From Zygnema cylindricum (Eukaryota; Streptophyta; Zygnematophyceae; Zygnematales; Zygnemataceae), in the NCBI GenBank assembly GCA_037447655.1, contig JBBHKE010000386.1:62501-126500 (forward strand): a stretch of DNA of 64,000 bases, read 5' to 3'. The number at the start of each line of letters is the position of its first letter. Within the stretch, counting starts at the first letter, position 1. The notes under the pieces were generated by a model. That model made no database searches, was not told the DNA's origin, and saw only the letters and a list, made by a program, of their open reading frames with translations. A program made the position numbers and the translations under genes. This document shows positions 34,531 through 45,052 of the stretch, piece by piece.

Positions 34531-35671
34531 ATGATTGACTTATGTTATTTCATTTATTTGTTTTTGACAACAGAGAAATATACACGGTGGTGATGAAACA
34601 CGCGATGTATCAGCGCAGAAGTTTTTGGAGTTAATGACGGGTACTATTCGCCATACTTTATGGCAAGATCTTGCCCTATTACATAACATGTTTCCTTTAC
34701 ACGGATTTTTTGCGACGCCTTTTTTTATAAGTAGCATTCGAGAATGTGGGGATCAGTGGGAGATGTTTGCGAAAACTGTTCAATCTGTTGACGAAAAGAG
34801 AAATGAAAGGTCAACTTTTACGGAGGTTAACATTCCGGCGGAAGTCTAAGCGGAAATTCATGCGTTACGCTTAGGAGTGGATGTTGTACCATCTCTTCTG
34901 GTAGAACTACGAAATCAACAAAGTGAGCAGATGGCGAGTTTTGCCAAGTCAATGGAAAATTGTATAAGTATGATTGACAGAAGGCTTGCCTCGATTGAAT
35001 GTCGTTTAGGTGGAGGCTTTTTGGAGAAACATGCATTTGGCTCTTTTCCACTTCCATCTTTTGACCACCCCTATCCTGTTTCTCCTCCCACTCCCTTCCC
35101 TTCATCTACACCCTTCTCCCCTCGACCATCTGCCACTTCTTCATTTAGGCATTCTACCCCACTTCGTTTCGTTCTTAACCCTTCTTTTACGCCGCCTCTC
35201 CTTGAACTTGATGCTTTTGAGATTGATTAAGATAATTGGAATGGGTATACCGTTCAAAGTATTGATGTTAATGTAAAAGTCGAGCGAATTTACAATGAGT
35301 ACCATTACGACTTGAATGGCCGCCCTCCGATTAAATCTTTATTAGATGAAACCAAAGCCAAACCATACAAAAAACTTGGTCTACAATTCAAAGTATGGGC
35401 TTCCGGTCAGAAATCGAGATGGGCTCGATGTTCGAAAATTATTGCTTGTATTGAAAGTTTGAGGAAAGCTCTTGGTTACAATTTAACAAAAGCTTTCAAT
35501 TTTCTCGAAAATCTTAAAGCTAAACAATTTAATGGTAGTACCTCAGAACTAAAGGAGGCTTTCTCTTGTTCTAGCGAACCAACTTTGAAGGATAGAACTA
35601 GTCATAAAGATTTTGAAAAAAAGTTGTTACGGTTTAAAAAATTGGATGAGCTCCGTATGATCTTAGGCTAA

Positions 35672-36030
35672 TTGGACATGTTTAGTTCAAATGAACTTGT
35701 GTTACTTTTTTATTTAATTGAAAGATTTGGAATTGTGTGTTGTTCGCATATTCGATTTTTTTTTTTTTTTTATTCATATAGTGAAACTTGTGTTAAATTT
35801 TATGTTAAAGTGCTTAGTATAATGGTTTTTCTTTATGTTTGTTAAAACCCTAACAAATAATTATAAGAACAAAATAATAATCTCAACATTCAACAAAATG
35901 TGTAATTGTAGTTTTTGAATAATACATTTGGTCTATCAAATTTTGCAAATGCAAAAACTGTGATCTCATAACCTTAATACACATAAAATAATTCATTTGA
36001 AATTGCTGAATTAATTACCAATACTAGTCC
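35672..36030. other. Intergenic, no gene seen
   Basis: AT-rich sequence between the Crypton-like pseudogene and the 195-bp satellite. No terminal repeats that would mark the recombinase element's edge are seen, as expected for Cryptons, which lack long terminal inverted repeats. Confidence 0.4.
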
Positions 36031-36683
36031 TAAAACACAACATCGACTTTCACCAACATCGAATGACAACATGGTTTTAAAACCTAGGATATGGTTGATT
36101 GAGTTATGACATTTCATGTAAGTCGACCATTTTTATATTACTTGTAAGATTAAATAATTGCCATCAATAGTAGTTGTAATCGCCATCGAGAATACTTAAC
36201 CAAATATTTATTTTTTTCGTTTTGTTAAAACGCCACGTCGACTTTCATCGACATCGAATGTCAATATGGTTTTAAAACCTAGGATATGGTTGATTGAGTT
36301 ATGACATTTCATGTAAGTCGACCATTTCATATTACTTGTAAGATTTAAATAATAACCATCAATAGTAGTTGTAATCGCCATCGAGAATACTTAACCAAAT
36401 ATTTATTTTTTTCGTTTTGTTAAAACGCCACTTTGACTTTCGCCGACATCGAATGACAATATGGTTTTAAAACCTAAGATATGGTTGATTGAGTTATGAC
36501 ATTTCATGTAAGTCGACCATTTTATATTACTTGTAAGATTAAATAATTGCCATCAATAGTAGTTGTAATCGCCATCGAGAATACTTAACCAATTTTTTAT
36601 TTTTTTTCGTTTTGTTAAAACGCCACGTCGACTTTCACCGACATTGAATGACAATATGGTTTTAAAACCTAGGATATGGTTGA
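36031..36683. repeat. 195-bp satellite, ~3.3 copies
   Basis: The same landmark (CGTCGACTTTC or variant) recurs at 36041, 36236, 36431 and 36626, exactly 195 bases apart. Units include GGTTTTAAAACC and ATGACATTTCATGTAAGTCGACC. The last copy is cut after GGATATGGTTGA and followed by unrelated sequence. Confidence 0.92.
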
Positions 36684-36735
36684 CCGCACTCAGAGCCGCG
36701 CGTGTTCGAAACCCCTCCTGTACTGTACAACTGTA

Positions 36736-37272
36736 CACCGCGAATCGTTATTCGTGACAAAGTTTAAATAGTGTTGAATAAAATTTACCGTAATTGATGC
36801 TAATTAAGAATTTGATTTTTTTTTTAAAAGGTGTATTCTAATTTCGGCATTATGCTAATTTGGGAACAACAAGATGGAATATTAGCCGTATGATTATATA
36901 CATTAATATATGTATACTTACAATTTATTACAAATCGTACGTCGTTGTGAAATTTATAATATCCGTACATGTCATACTAATTTACGTGTCAGAATAATCT
37001 TGATTTTTTAGCGCACGTTTCTATGCGTACGCGTCTGATTAAATTCACTTTTTGTAAATTTTTCACTTGATAAGGTACATTTATGTACGGTGTGACATTG
37101 ACCGTACACCACACTATTTAAATATTATTGTGCTTTCATTCTTTACCCTACTTTGTACGGTACCTTAATTAACGTCAAGGAAAAATTAAAATCATGTATC
37201 CTATTTTAGGAAAAAAATAAAAAATTTAAGAACCCAAATTAGTGACTTTGACACTAATAATGATTCGCGGTG
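36736..37272. mobile_element. Mariner-like MITE, TA-flanked
   Basis: TA|CACCGCGAATCGTTATT ... AATAATGATTCGCGGTG|TA. Inside are the same tracts as in the copies at 9268-9807 and 37295-37808, in opposite orientation to the next one. It follows a CTGTACTGTACA tract. Confidence 0.8.
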
Positions 37273-37294
37273 TACTGTACTGTACAATACATTA

Positions 37295-37808
37295 CACCGC
37301 GAATCGTTATTAGTTTCAACAACTCTAATTTGGGTTCTTAAATTGATTTTTCCCCAAATAGGATACATGATTTTAATTTTCCTGACGATAAGGTATCGTA
37401 TAAAATAGCATGAACGAAAGTACAATATCTAAATATGTGGTGTGTTCATTCATGACCGTACATAAATGTACCTTTTCAAGTGAATTTTTACAAAAAATGA
37501 ATTAAATCAAACGCGCACGCATAGAAACGTACGCTCAAAAAACGGGATTGGTCTGACACGTAAATTAGTTTGACATGTACGGATATTTAAATTTCACGAC
37601 GGTGTACGATTTCTAATATTTTGTTTGGATACATATAATAATGTGTATAATCGTACAAAAAATTTTCCATTTTTGATGTTCCAAAATAACATTAACGCCG
37701 AAATTAGAATACACCTTTTAAAAAAAAAAAAAAATCTTAATTAGCATCAATTACGGTAAATTTACATCCACACTATTTAAACCTTAACACTGATAACGAT
37801 GCGCGGTG
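37295..37808. mobile_element. Mariner-like MITE, TA-flanked, inverted to its neighbour
   Basis: TTA|CACCGCGAATCGTTATTAG ... AATAACGATGCGCGGTG|TA. Only 22 bases of CTGTAC-type sequence separate it from the previous copy. The head-to-head pair forms a ~1-kb inverted repeat. Confidence 0.8.
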
Positions 37809-37993
37809 TACTGTACTGTAGTAATAAAATCGACCAAAATCTGCCACGTTCACTAAGTTAGTATTATTAATTTTAATTTCACATTAACATTAATAAATCC
37901 TTAACGCTAATATCGACGAGCGCTCCATTGTACTGTATGTACACCGTGAATCGTTATTAGACTATATAAATTATTAGTGTCAATAATGAATTA

Positions 37994-38706
37994 GGGTGAA
38001 GTTCCATTAGGACATTCTATAATTGTACGGCCAACATTACAGTGCTACAATTTGAACCAAGTTCCATTGCGCAGAGTCTGTAATCCACGTGTTAGCAGAA
38101 GTGTGGTGCCACGTCGCTACAGATTTGATATTCAAAATCGTCAAAGATTTTCACACCGACCAAAAATCTCCATTTGCGTACTATGTACGTGCGTACCAAT
38201 CTATCATTCAACACAACTTTTGTCCTCTTTGCAAACGCCTTGTCAAATACCACCTCATTTATTTATGGTTTTGTTTTTACACGTGACTAATGACCGCTGA
38301 CATAAATAATGTGACGACCAAGAGTTAACAAAAATAGCGTGACAAAAGTGCGTTACGAAAATTCGTTTGAATTTTTTGTTGGATTTCTGAATGCGTATAT
38401 CGTGTGCGGAATTTTTTTATTTCCGTTGGTCGCCATCTTGACACGTATGCTCATTATCCTACGTGTCGCGGCTCGATTTTTTTTGTAATTGGTGATGTAC
38501 CTCGAGAGGTACATCACCAATTACATAAACTTTCGAAGCGAATGCTTCGAGAAAAAATATCCAACGACCATTGTTAACTCCCAGACCTTTGGAGAATATT
38601 GGCAAGATTCTTTGTAATGTTGTTTTCCGGAAAAAAACAAAATAAGAAGTACGGCGTAGTACGGAGAGGTCCGAATTTTTGTAAACGACCTCACTTTTCG
38701 TCTAAC
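37994..38706. mobile_element. Dispersed repeat with 20-bp-arm hairpin (copy 1)
   Basis: The left end TTA|GGGTGAAGTTCCATTAG matches the right end of copy 2 inverted. Two regions, about 37994-38160 and 38330-38704, match 57000-57170 and 59075-59455. The right terminal repeat is missing here. It carries the hairpin at 38484-38525. Confidence 0.65.
38484..38525. repeat. 20-bp perfect inverted arms with 2-base loop
   Basis: Left arm TGTAATTGGTGATGTACCTC, loop GA, and a perfectly complementary right arm. A second 7-bp stem TCGAAGC-GAAT-GCTTCGA follows at 38533-38550. The same pair recurs at 59229-59270 with loop GC. Confidence 0.95.
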
Positions 38707-39720
38707 TAGTTTATCAAAGCCCGTTACACGGGCAAAGGTCATGTTGTGTGTGTTTAAGGTTGTATAGAGTTTTTGTACTCTATATATTTGGGAACAACTA
38801 CAAGTGGGTTTTTTTATAAACTATACAAATGTAAATTATATATGGGAATTACAACCATAGGGTGTTTTGATTTACAACAAAAATATAGACAATTTTACAC
38901 GGAGACAACGTCCCATGTAAGATGTCATTTTGTGCAAACAAACATGTTTTGAAGTTCATAATCATGTTTAGCCTACTTCACAACAGGAATATTGTAATCG
39001 AGATTAAATGGGTTTATTGATGATTGAGTGTCACCTTTGTAATAACGTTCAATGGTGTGTTGCGCTAGCAATTTCAACTGACTAACTATACTTAACTAAC
39101 CATTCTTCCGCCTATATCTTTGTGTAATTGTCAGAACACAAATGTTTATTTTTAGCTACAGATCTTATGTTGGTGTGTTTTGTTACACAATATGTTTTTG
39201 CTCACATAAGTCAATCAATGCCCGTTACACGGAAATGATTCGTGTCGTGTTTTGTTATGCTTGTTATATGGGCATGTACCGTGTGTTGTTTTATCACGCT
39301 TTGTTGAACTTTACCAAAGTATTATACAAATATACGTTTATGTGTTTAATAAGCAATTGTACGACGTGCATTATATGTAAAGAGTCTCTCAATAACTTTT
39401 ATTCAAACAACACCCATAGAGTGATGGTATAAGCATAGAAAACATACACACTTCGAAACAGCAAGAATATTCCATTGAAAAAATAGTAGTGTTAGAACAT
39501 AAGTGTGTCGAAGTATGCATACCTATGCAGCTTACTTTAAAATGTTAACAACCCAATTAGGATTAAACATAATTTTTGATATAATTTTTTTTTAGCTCTA
39601 ACAATGTACAGATAAGTTTATTTCAAAACTTCTTTATTTCACTATTGTAAATGAAATGTCAATTTTCACATTGTATTACCTTCTCTTGTTAATGGAAACA
39701 TCTAAATACACCATGGATTG
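38707..39720. other. Intergenic, no gene recognised
   Basis: AT-rich. A 96-codon plus-strand frame (39142-39432) is Cys/Tyr-rich and has no recognisable motif. Confidence 0.35.
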
Positions 39721-39738
39721 CTGTTAGTGTTAGACACA

Positions 39739-40203
39739 CTAATTCAACGCTTTTTTTTCTTTCCTATCTCGTTTATTTTTTCTCCCCCGTCCCTCTCTCT
39801 TGTTGTCTCTCCCCTCTCCCTCTCTCTCTCCCTCTTCGTCTTCTATCTCTCTTCTCTCCCTCTTTCTTGTTGTACGTTCATATATTGTTAGTTCACATAT
39901 TGTTGGTTCATATATTTCCAGTGCATATATTGTCGGTTTATAAATTGTCGATTCATATATTGTCGGTTCGTACTTTGGCGATTCATATCCTGTAGGTTCA
40001 TATATTGTTGGTTCACATATTGTCGGTTTGTATATTGTCTCTTCATACATTGTCGGTTCGTACATTTGCAGTTCATATCTTGTAGGTTCATATATTGTTG
40101 GTTCACATCTTGTCAGTTCGTACATTGTCGGATCACATATTTTGAGTTCTTGTTCAGCTCGAATATGCGTACTCACGTCTACACACTTTGCAACAACAAC
40201 CAT
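39739..40203 (-). repeat. 15-bp minisatellite, open in frame (possible 154-aa product)
   Basis: From 39885 to 40145 a 15-base unit (CATATATTGTCGGTT type) repeats about 17 times. Because 15 is a multiple of 3, the minus strand is open and reads as repeats of (P/x)TxYE. It is followed by a charged Arg/Glu tail from a pyrimidine-rich tract (39770-39870). No family is recognised. It is more likely a minisatellite that happens to stay open than a gene. Confidence 0.6.
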
Positions 40204-40211
40204 AGGGTGTT

Positions 40212-40258
40212 TGCGTTAGGGTCACATACGCATCTGCGTTAGGGTCACATACGCATCA
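40212..40258. repeat. 23-bp tandem duplication
   Basis: GCGTTAGGGTCACATACGCAT occurs twice in succession. Confidence 0.9.
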
Positions 40259-40429
40259 TAAACTCTTTCAAACTGCAATAGTGAAATAGTGTACGCTACT
40301 GACATCTACACATTTTGTGCCGCTTTCATGAATCAACCCCAATTTAAAACAAAAAAAATGCAATGATATGTTATTACTGCTTGTATATTTCACGACTTAG
40401 CAACGTACTTGCATGTAACGTGAATTGAA

Positions 40430-40735
40430 AATCAACAACAATAATAATATATCCCTCTATTACTAACCATTTTTACGAATTACAATATTTTGTAATCTTT
40501 CATTTGATATGTATTTTTAGGCATCAATTGAGTCGGGATGGCACACGCGTACCTTTTTTTTTTTGCGCTTGCGATGTTAAATCAACAACAATAACAATAT
40601 ATCCCTTGATTAATAACCGTTTCAACCGAATTACTATATTTCGTAATCTTTCATTTGATATGTATTTTTAGGCATCAATTGAGCCGGGATGGCACACGCG
40701 TACCTTTTCTTTTTTTTCTCTTGCGATGTATGTTG
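40430..40735. repeat. ~150-bp tandem duplication
   Basis: Two copies of a unit with AATCAACAACAATA, TAATCTTTCATTTGATATG and GGCATCAATTGAG and GGGATGGCACACGCGTACC, about 147 bases apart. Confidence 0.85.
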
Positions 40736-40940
40736 AGGCATCAATTTTGCACCGACCGCACATTGGAACATGAGTCATGGTTGTAAGGGACATCTCGTTT
40801 TGGGTCGCGAGGACGTGCAGACACCGCCGCACGAGCACACAGATATCGCCTATTTAAGGTTTTCAACACGACAGCCAAAAGTCTATAATTTTTAATCGAA
40901 AAAACCGATTTTTAATTTTGTATTTTTTCTCTTGACAGTA

Positions 40941-41148
40941 CACCGTGAATCCCTATAAGCGTTTAGAAATAGATAGCGTTATGAAATAAATAGCGTTATT
41001 AACGCTATTTGGGAATTTAGGGGTTTTGAAGGAAATCATTTACTCTAATTTGTTTTTTAAAGGGTTTTTATTAATTCTATTTAAGAATTTGGGTTAAAAA
41101 ACGGGGTACCGCAATTAGAGTCATTGACGTTAATAGTGATTCACGGTG
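40941..41148. mobile_element. Mariner-like MITE, empty-site relative of 11644-12644
   Basis: 208 bp, TA on both sides, inverted ends CACCGTGAATC / GATTCACGGTG. It corresponds to the element at 11644-12644 without its hAT-like insertion, and carries a single AATAAAAACCC at the insertion point. Confidence 0.85.
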
Positions 41149-41234
41149 TAGTAATACACTCTTCATGGGAACAAAACCATAAGGTGATATGATCAGCTGA
41201 AAGTGTTTTTTTTTCACGATACTGCCGGTGGTTG

Positions 41235-41724
41235 TTCGTAGATACTGGCGGGCGGCAACGTTGCATTACGCCAGCAGAGGGCAGCGTAGAATTACGCCAT
41301 CCGGCGGCAGCTTAGAATTACGCCAGCGGCCGGCAGCGTAGAATTAAGCCAGCGGCCGGCAGCGTAGAAAATTGCCAACTGGCGGGCGGCAGTGTAGAAT
41401 TATGCCAGCACCCAGCAGCGTAGAATTACTCCAACGGCCTCGAGCGTAGAATTATGCCAGCCGACGGCAACGTGGAATCACGCCTGCGGCCGGCAGCGTA
41501 GAAAATTGCCAGTTGGCGGGCGGCAGCGTATAATCACGCCAGCGGCCGGCAGCGTAGAATTACGTCAACCGGCGGCAGCGTAGAATCACGCCAGCGGCCA
41601 CAATGTAGAATTACGCGAGCCGGCGGCAGCGTTGAATCACGCTAGCGGCCGGCAGCGTAGAATCACGCCAGCGGCCGGCAGCGTATAAACTTGCCAGTTG
41701 GCGGGCGGCAACGTAGAATTACGT
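41235..41724. repeat. GC-rich 26-30-bp minisatellite
   Basis: About 17 imperfect units of CGGCAGCGTAGAATTACGCC + AGCGGC. Strikingly GC-rich against the AT-rich flank. It stops exactly where a truncated copia LTR begins at 41725. Confidence 0.85.
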
Positions 41725-42760
41725 AGACCTCCATAAGTCCTCAGAGTGGACAGCTTCCAAGAAGCCTCTAGGATAATGCTGACCCCTTTGTGTTTAAGCA
41801 AAAATAACTGCCACCCCTGGTAGACAAAAACTCTGACCACCTTCACCTTTGTGAAGACAAGACTCCATTGAGTCGATAGCAAAAAGAATCTCTGAATTTG
41901 CTCCCTTGAGCAGTAAGTTATAAAGGGTCAAAGTTGACCTTTTGTACAGAAGCTCTCTGGAGAGAGGGTCCTTTCTTCTAATTTTTTTAAGTCCTATCTC
42001 TCTCACAGACTCTATCTACTGATGTACGGAACCAATCAGATTACAGTTCCGTAAGCAAAAGTACAGCTGTGGTGTACTTTATGTACGGACACTGTATGAC
42101 ATGGCCTAAATGTACACACGTGGAATATCCGGATTCGCTCTTTTAATCTTCGGAGATGCCGCGCTCCAATGTTACATCGCCACGTGTCATCCGATGTGGC
42201 GATGCCCACAAACCGCCGAATTCTCCATCCGCGATCTCGGCGCAAATTCCGGCCGTCCGATTAAACTCGCATTTGATCGTAGCCGTAATAAATACATGCG
42301 CGGTATTTGTTTCGTTTACGAAATCAATGCGCGGTATTGATTTCTTATCTTTACCGCGATTCGTACTATTACACTACCATATCTATGTATCCCGTTACCA
42401 GTTATAGTTAAATGACTTATCCTACGTGTACGTATTTAAATAATTATCGTACTATATACTACGTAACACTACTTCTAGACTTAACGGCTAAGGCTACCGG
42501 CTATGTACTCACTGACGGCCGGCAGGCACCAGGATCAATTCCTGTCGCCGGCACATACCTTTTAGTAATTAATCCCTATACTAATATAAATTTCCCGTAA
42601 ACCTGAGGATAGCCTAGGTAGCCATGGCTCTAGCTTCCTCTCCAATTTCTCAGTGACTGCGACAAGTTTGAGAGTTGGAGAGAGAAGTTAGAGGTAGACT
42701 GCCTCGGCTTCTTTATTTCTATTCAGACCTAGAAAATACTTCAAACCATTAATTTATGCA
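41725..42760 (-). repeat. Copia LTR (family E2), truncated copy
   Basis: Matches the LTRs at 46373-47416 and 51767-52813 along its length, but lacks the last ~10 bases (TGAAACTCTG on the plus strand) and abuts the GC-rich minisatellite. Its other end joins ATTCTTTTTGC, the same junction as at 52813/52814. Confidence 0.85.
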
Positions 42761-43077
42761 ATTCTTTTTGCTGCGGACTCAGGGGAGTTTAGGCTACACA
42801 GAGGTGTAGTCGGTCAGAATTTTTGTCTGCCAGGGTGGCTGCATTTATAAGGGAAAGTCAAAGTGGGTGAATGTGTCCAAATCTCATATTCTAACTTTGC
42901 ATTCTGTGGTGGAACTGAGCACACAGAAAGTGTTATTTCACAGGGGTGAATCTATATTGGGATTGTGACTGTCAAGGGGTCAGTCATTTGGGTTTATATT
43001 AACTTGGAGTCGGCACTATCTAGATTAGCTTCTTGGATCTGCATACTCTGAGGGCCAATGGAGGTCTCAGAGTTTCA
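42761..43077 (+). repeat. 3' part of E1-family LTR (LTR A)
   Basis: Matches 52814-53132 and the end of the LTR at 55047-56257 (TTTTTGCTGCGGACTCAGG ... GAGGTCTCAGAGTTTCA). Its upstream part is absent; the E2 LTR copy takes its place. Confidence 0.85.
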
Positions 43078-45052
43078 GGTTATGGGCCCACCAACTAGGG
43101 TGCTTATGTTCGATGGAACAGACTTCACCTATTGGGAGATTACAATGGCGAGATTACTTTTTGAGAAACACTTATGGGGAATTGTTTCGGGACAAGTGAG
43201 ATGTCCGCCACCTGGCTTTGGAGGAGCTTACTATGGAGATTCATCTGAGGCTGCCCAGAATATCAACCGGAGCTCAGATGCAACGGAAGGTGAAGGGAAA
43301 AATCTTTCCGTGGATAGGGAAATAAGGGAGAAGGAAAAAGGGACACCTATGGTGAGGGGAGCTAGGCTCTCAGCTATGGTACCACATGTAGGGATTAAAA
43401 CTGAAGAAAATGACACAAAAATATGGGAATACAAAAACACTATAGCAAAACATCTCATACTTAGATATGTGTCTAAGTCCATAGCTATCACTCTTTTAAA
43501 TCTAACCAAAGCTTCAAGGATATGGGAAGGATTTATAAGAGTGAGACTATTCAGAGGCAGCAATTAGTAAAACAGGAAATAGATGCCTACGTTTATAAAG
43601 GCGGTAGCATGATAGAGTTTTGCAATGATATTGCTGCGTTATACGTTGCTTACTAGTGCGGGATATTTAGAATCTGAGGAGAGTAAGATTAATACACTAC
43701 TTATTAAACTCCCAGATGAGTACGAAAACATCATTTGTCGTATGCAGGTAATGGATGGCTCCTCATGGACTTGGAGCTTTACCATGGGGATAATTCTTGT
43801 GAAGGAAAGCACTTTGGAGCTTCGTAGGGGAAAGGACAGGGTCAATGCATTTTCAGCTGGTGGTGATTGGCGGAAGCGTGATGAGAGGAACGGCGGTGAC
43901 GAGCGGAAGCGTGATGAGAGGAACGGTGATGACAAGCCGAAACGTGATGAGAGAAAGAAAGTCAAAGGTAAACCTTATCGGATCTTTGGTGGAAAGAGAG
44001 GGAGAGGAAAAGAAAAGGGTGAAAAAGGGGGCTTGCTTCTTTTGTAGGGAACCAGGTCATTATATAGAGGAATGCCCTTGTTTGGAAAAACTTATAAGTT
44101 GGAATGTGGATGAGGAGGAAGAAGGGGAAGAGGAGAAAGAGGATGAAGATATTTTAGAGCTTCTCCGGATTAGTAGTATGGGGAAGAAAGAAAAGCACAC
44201 AGTAATTGCACGAAGGCAACAGTGTGCTTTTGGAGGTATAAGAGAAGTAAAGAGAGAGGAGGTACTTGAGGATGTCGAGGAGTGTAGAGTGTATGACTTA
44301 GAAATGAGAAAGTCAGTTCTAGGATCCATAAGTGAAAACGGGAAAGATAAAATTAATCAGGATAATTTTATAGATAATAGGGAACCAGAAAACTGGTCGG
44401 AAAGGGAGACTTCAACGGATTCCGAGGAAAGGGGAGAAGTGAAACTCGAAGAGGTTTCAAAGGATAGGGGAGAAGAGAAATATTTGATTAAAGGTTTAGG
44501 GGAGAAGAAATACTTATTGGGAATTAAATTAGAAAGTAATAGTGGAAAAAATTCCACGGGAGAGAGTGAGGGAAGTTCAGAAAATGGGGTAATTATCATG
44601 GATAAAAATATGAGTACGAAAGATGTAGATCTTATGAGGAACTTAGTGGGGGACTAGTGTTTTTTGGGAATATTTGGGGGTGGATGGATTTGAACTCACT
44701 ACTTGGTGTGACGTCAGTTGTGAAGATGTGCCTCTAAAAGGGTTAGCATCTGGGTGTATGTTGCAGATTGGAAATGGGGCTGGCTGTTTGGATCGCAAGA
44801 GGGAAATCGGTTTGTGTGTAGATGAAAGAGTGATGAAGTGGATAAAATCTTTGCTCAAATTTATCAAAAATGGGATGTTAAATAAAATGTATGATGCAAT
44901 TATCATTTCAGTTCATTTAATGCACTGTGTTAAATACTTAAGTTTTATAAAAAGAAAAGGAAGAAGGAAAAAGAAAAGTAAAAAAAAAAAAAGGGATGTT
45001 TGTTTACTTGTTTGTGGAAGTTGAAAGAAAATAGACTAGAAAATAAGGGGAG
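43058..45052 (+). pseudogene. Non-autonomous copia element 1: gag and RNase H remnant
   Basis: Gag starts at ATG 43058, inside the LTR, reads MEVSEFQVMGPP through the primer-binding site (43078-43093), and continues with UBN2-type Gag sequence (FDGTDFTYWEI). A deletion after 43525 and a 2-base loss near 43650 break the frame. A zinc knuckle CFFCREPGHYIEEC (about 44033-44075) and a Glu/Lys/Ser-rich region follow (to 44657). Protease, integrase and reverse transcriptase are absent. The tail (about 44657-44820) keeps a decayed RNase H start (TTWCDVSCED, GAGCLDRKREI) like that of the full element. A polypurine tract AAATAAGGGGAG precedes the 3' LTR. Confidence 0.85.

Larger units (their letters stand above)
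31109..35671 (+). pseudogene. Crypton-like tyrosine recombinase (Ndc10-type), decayed, with introns
   Basis: Exons read in order: about 31109-31446, 32113-32289, 32626-33066, 33261-33410, 33597-33761, 33908-34127 and 34574-35671, joined by GT-AG introns with matching phases once one inserted base is allowed for. The conserved core is clear: GRGNSARAVNLCDLF (catalytic Arg), GPTPCHML and KTNK-NGRKEHLG with NKD..VCLVGGIAMW (Ndc10-like block), THAMRGAGAISAES (HxxR), SQIARLGRW, and a Tyr in MYLSYLTSIPFE. This order is that of Crypton recombinases. A Pro/Ser-rich linker and a C-terminal domain (YDLNGRPP...RWARCSKI) follow, at the place of a GCR1_C-type DNA-binding domain. Lesions: a probable frameshift near 31210-31235, one extra A near 33358-33364, TGA then TAG at the exon 4/5 junction, and TAA at 34847 and 35228. 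It is not functional as it stands. Confidence 0.8.

Noticed and set aside
39885-40145. Regularly spaced repeats that might suggest a CRISPR array
   Set aside because: Contiguous 15-base units with no unique spacers, in a eukaryotic nuclear contig.
42036-42407. Frames of 69-83 codons within the LTR
   Set aside because: They recur in each LTR copy but with stops in some copies, and no domain is seen; treated as LTR non-coding sequence.
43639-43965. 108-codon minus-strand frame (and similar at 53656, 54136, 54394)
   Set aside because: Antisense of the gag charged region; Ser-rich translation is the mirror of Glu/Arg codons.
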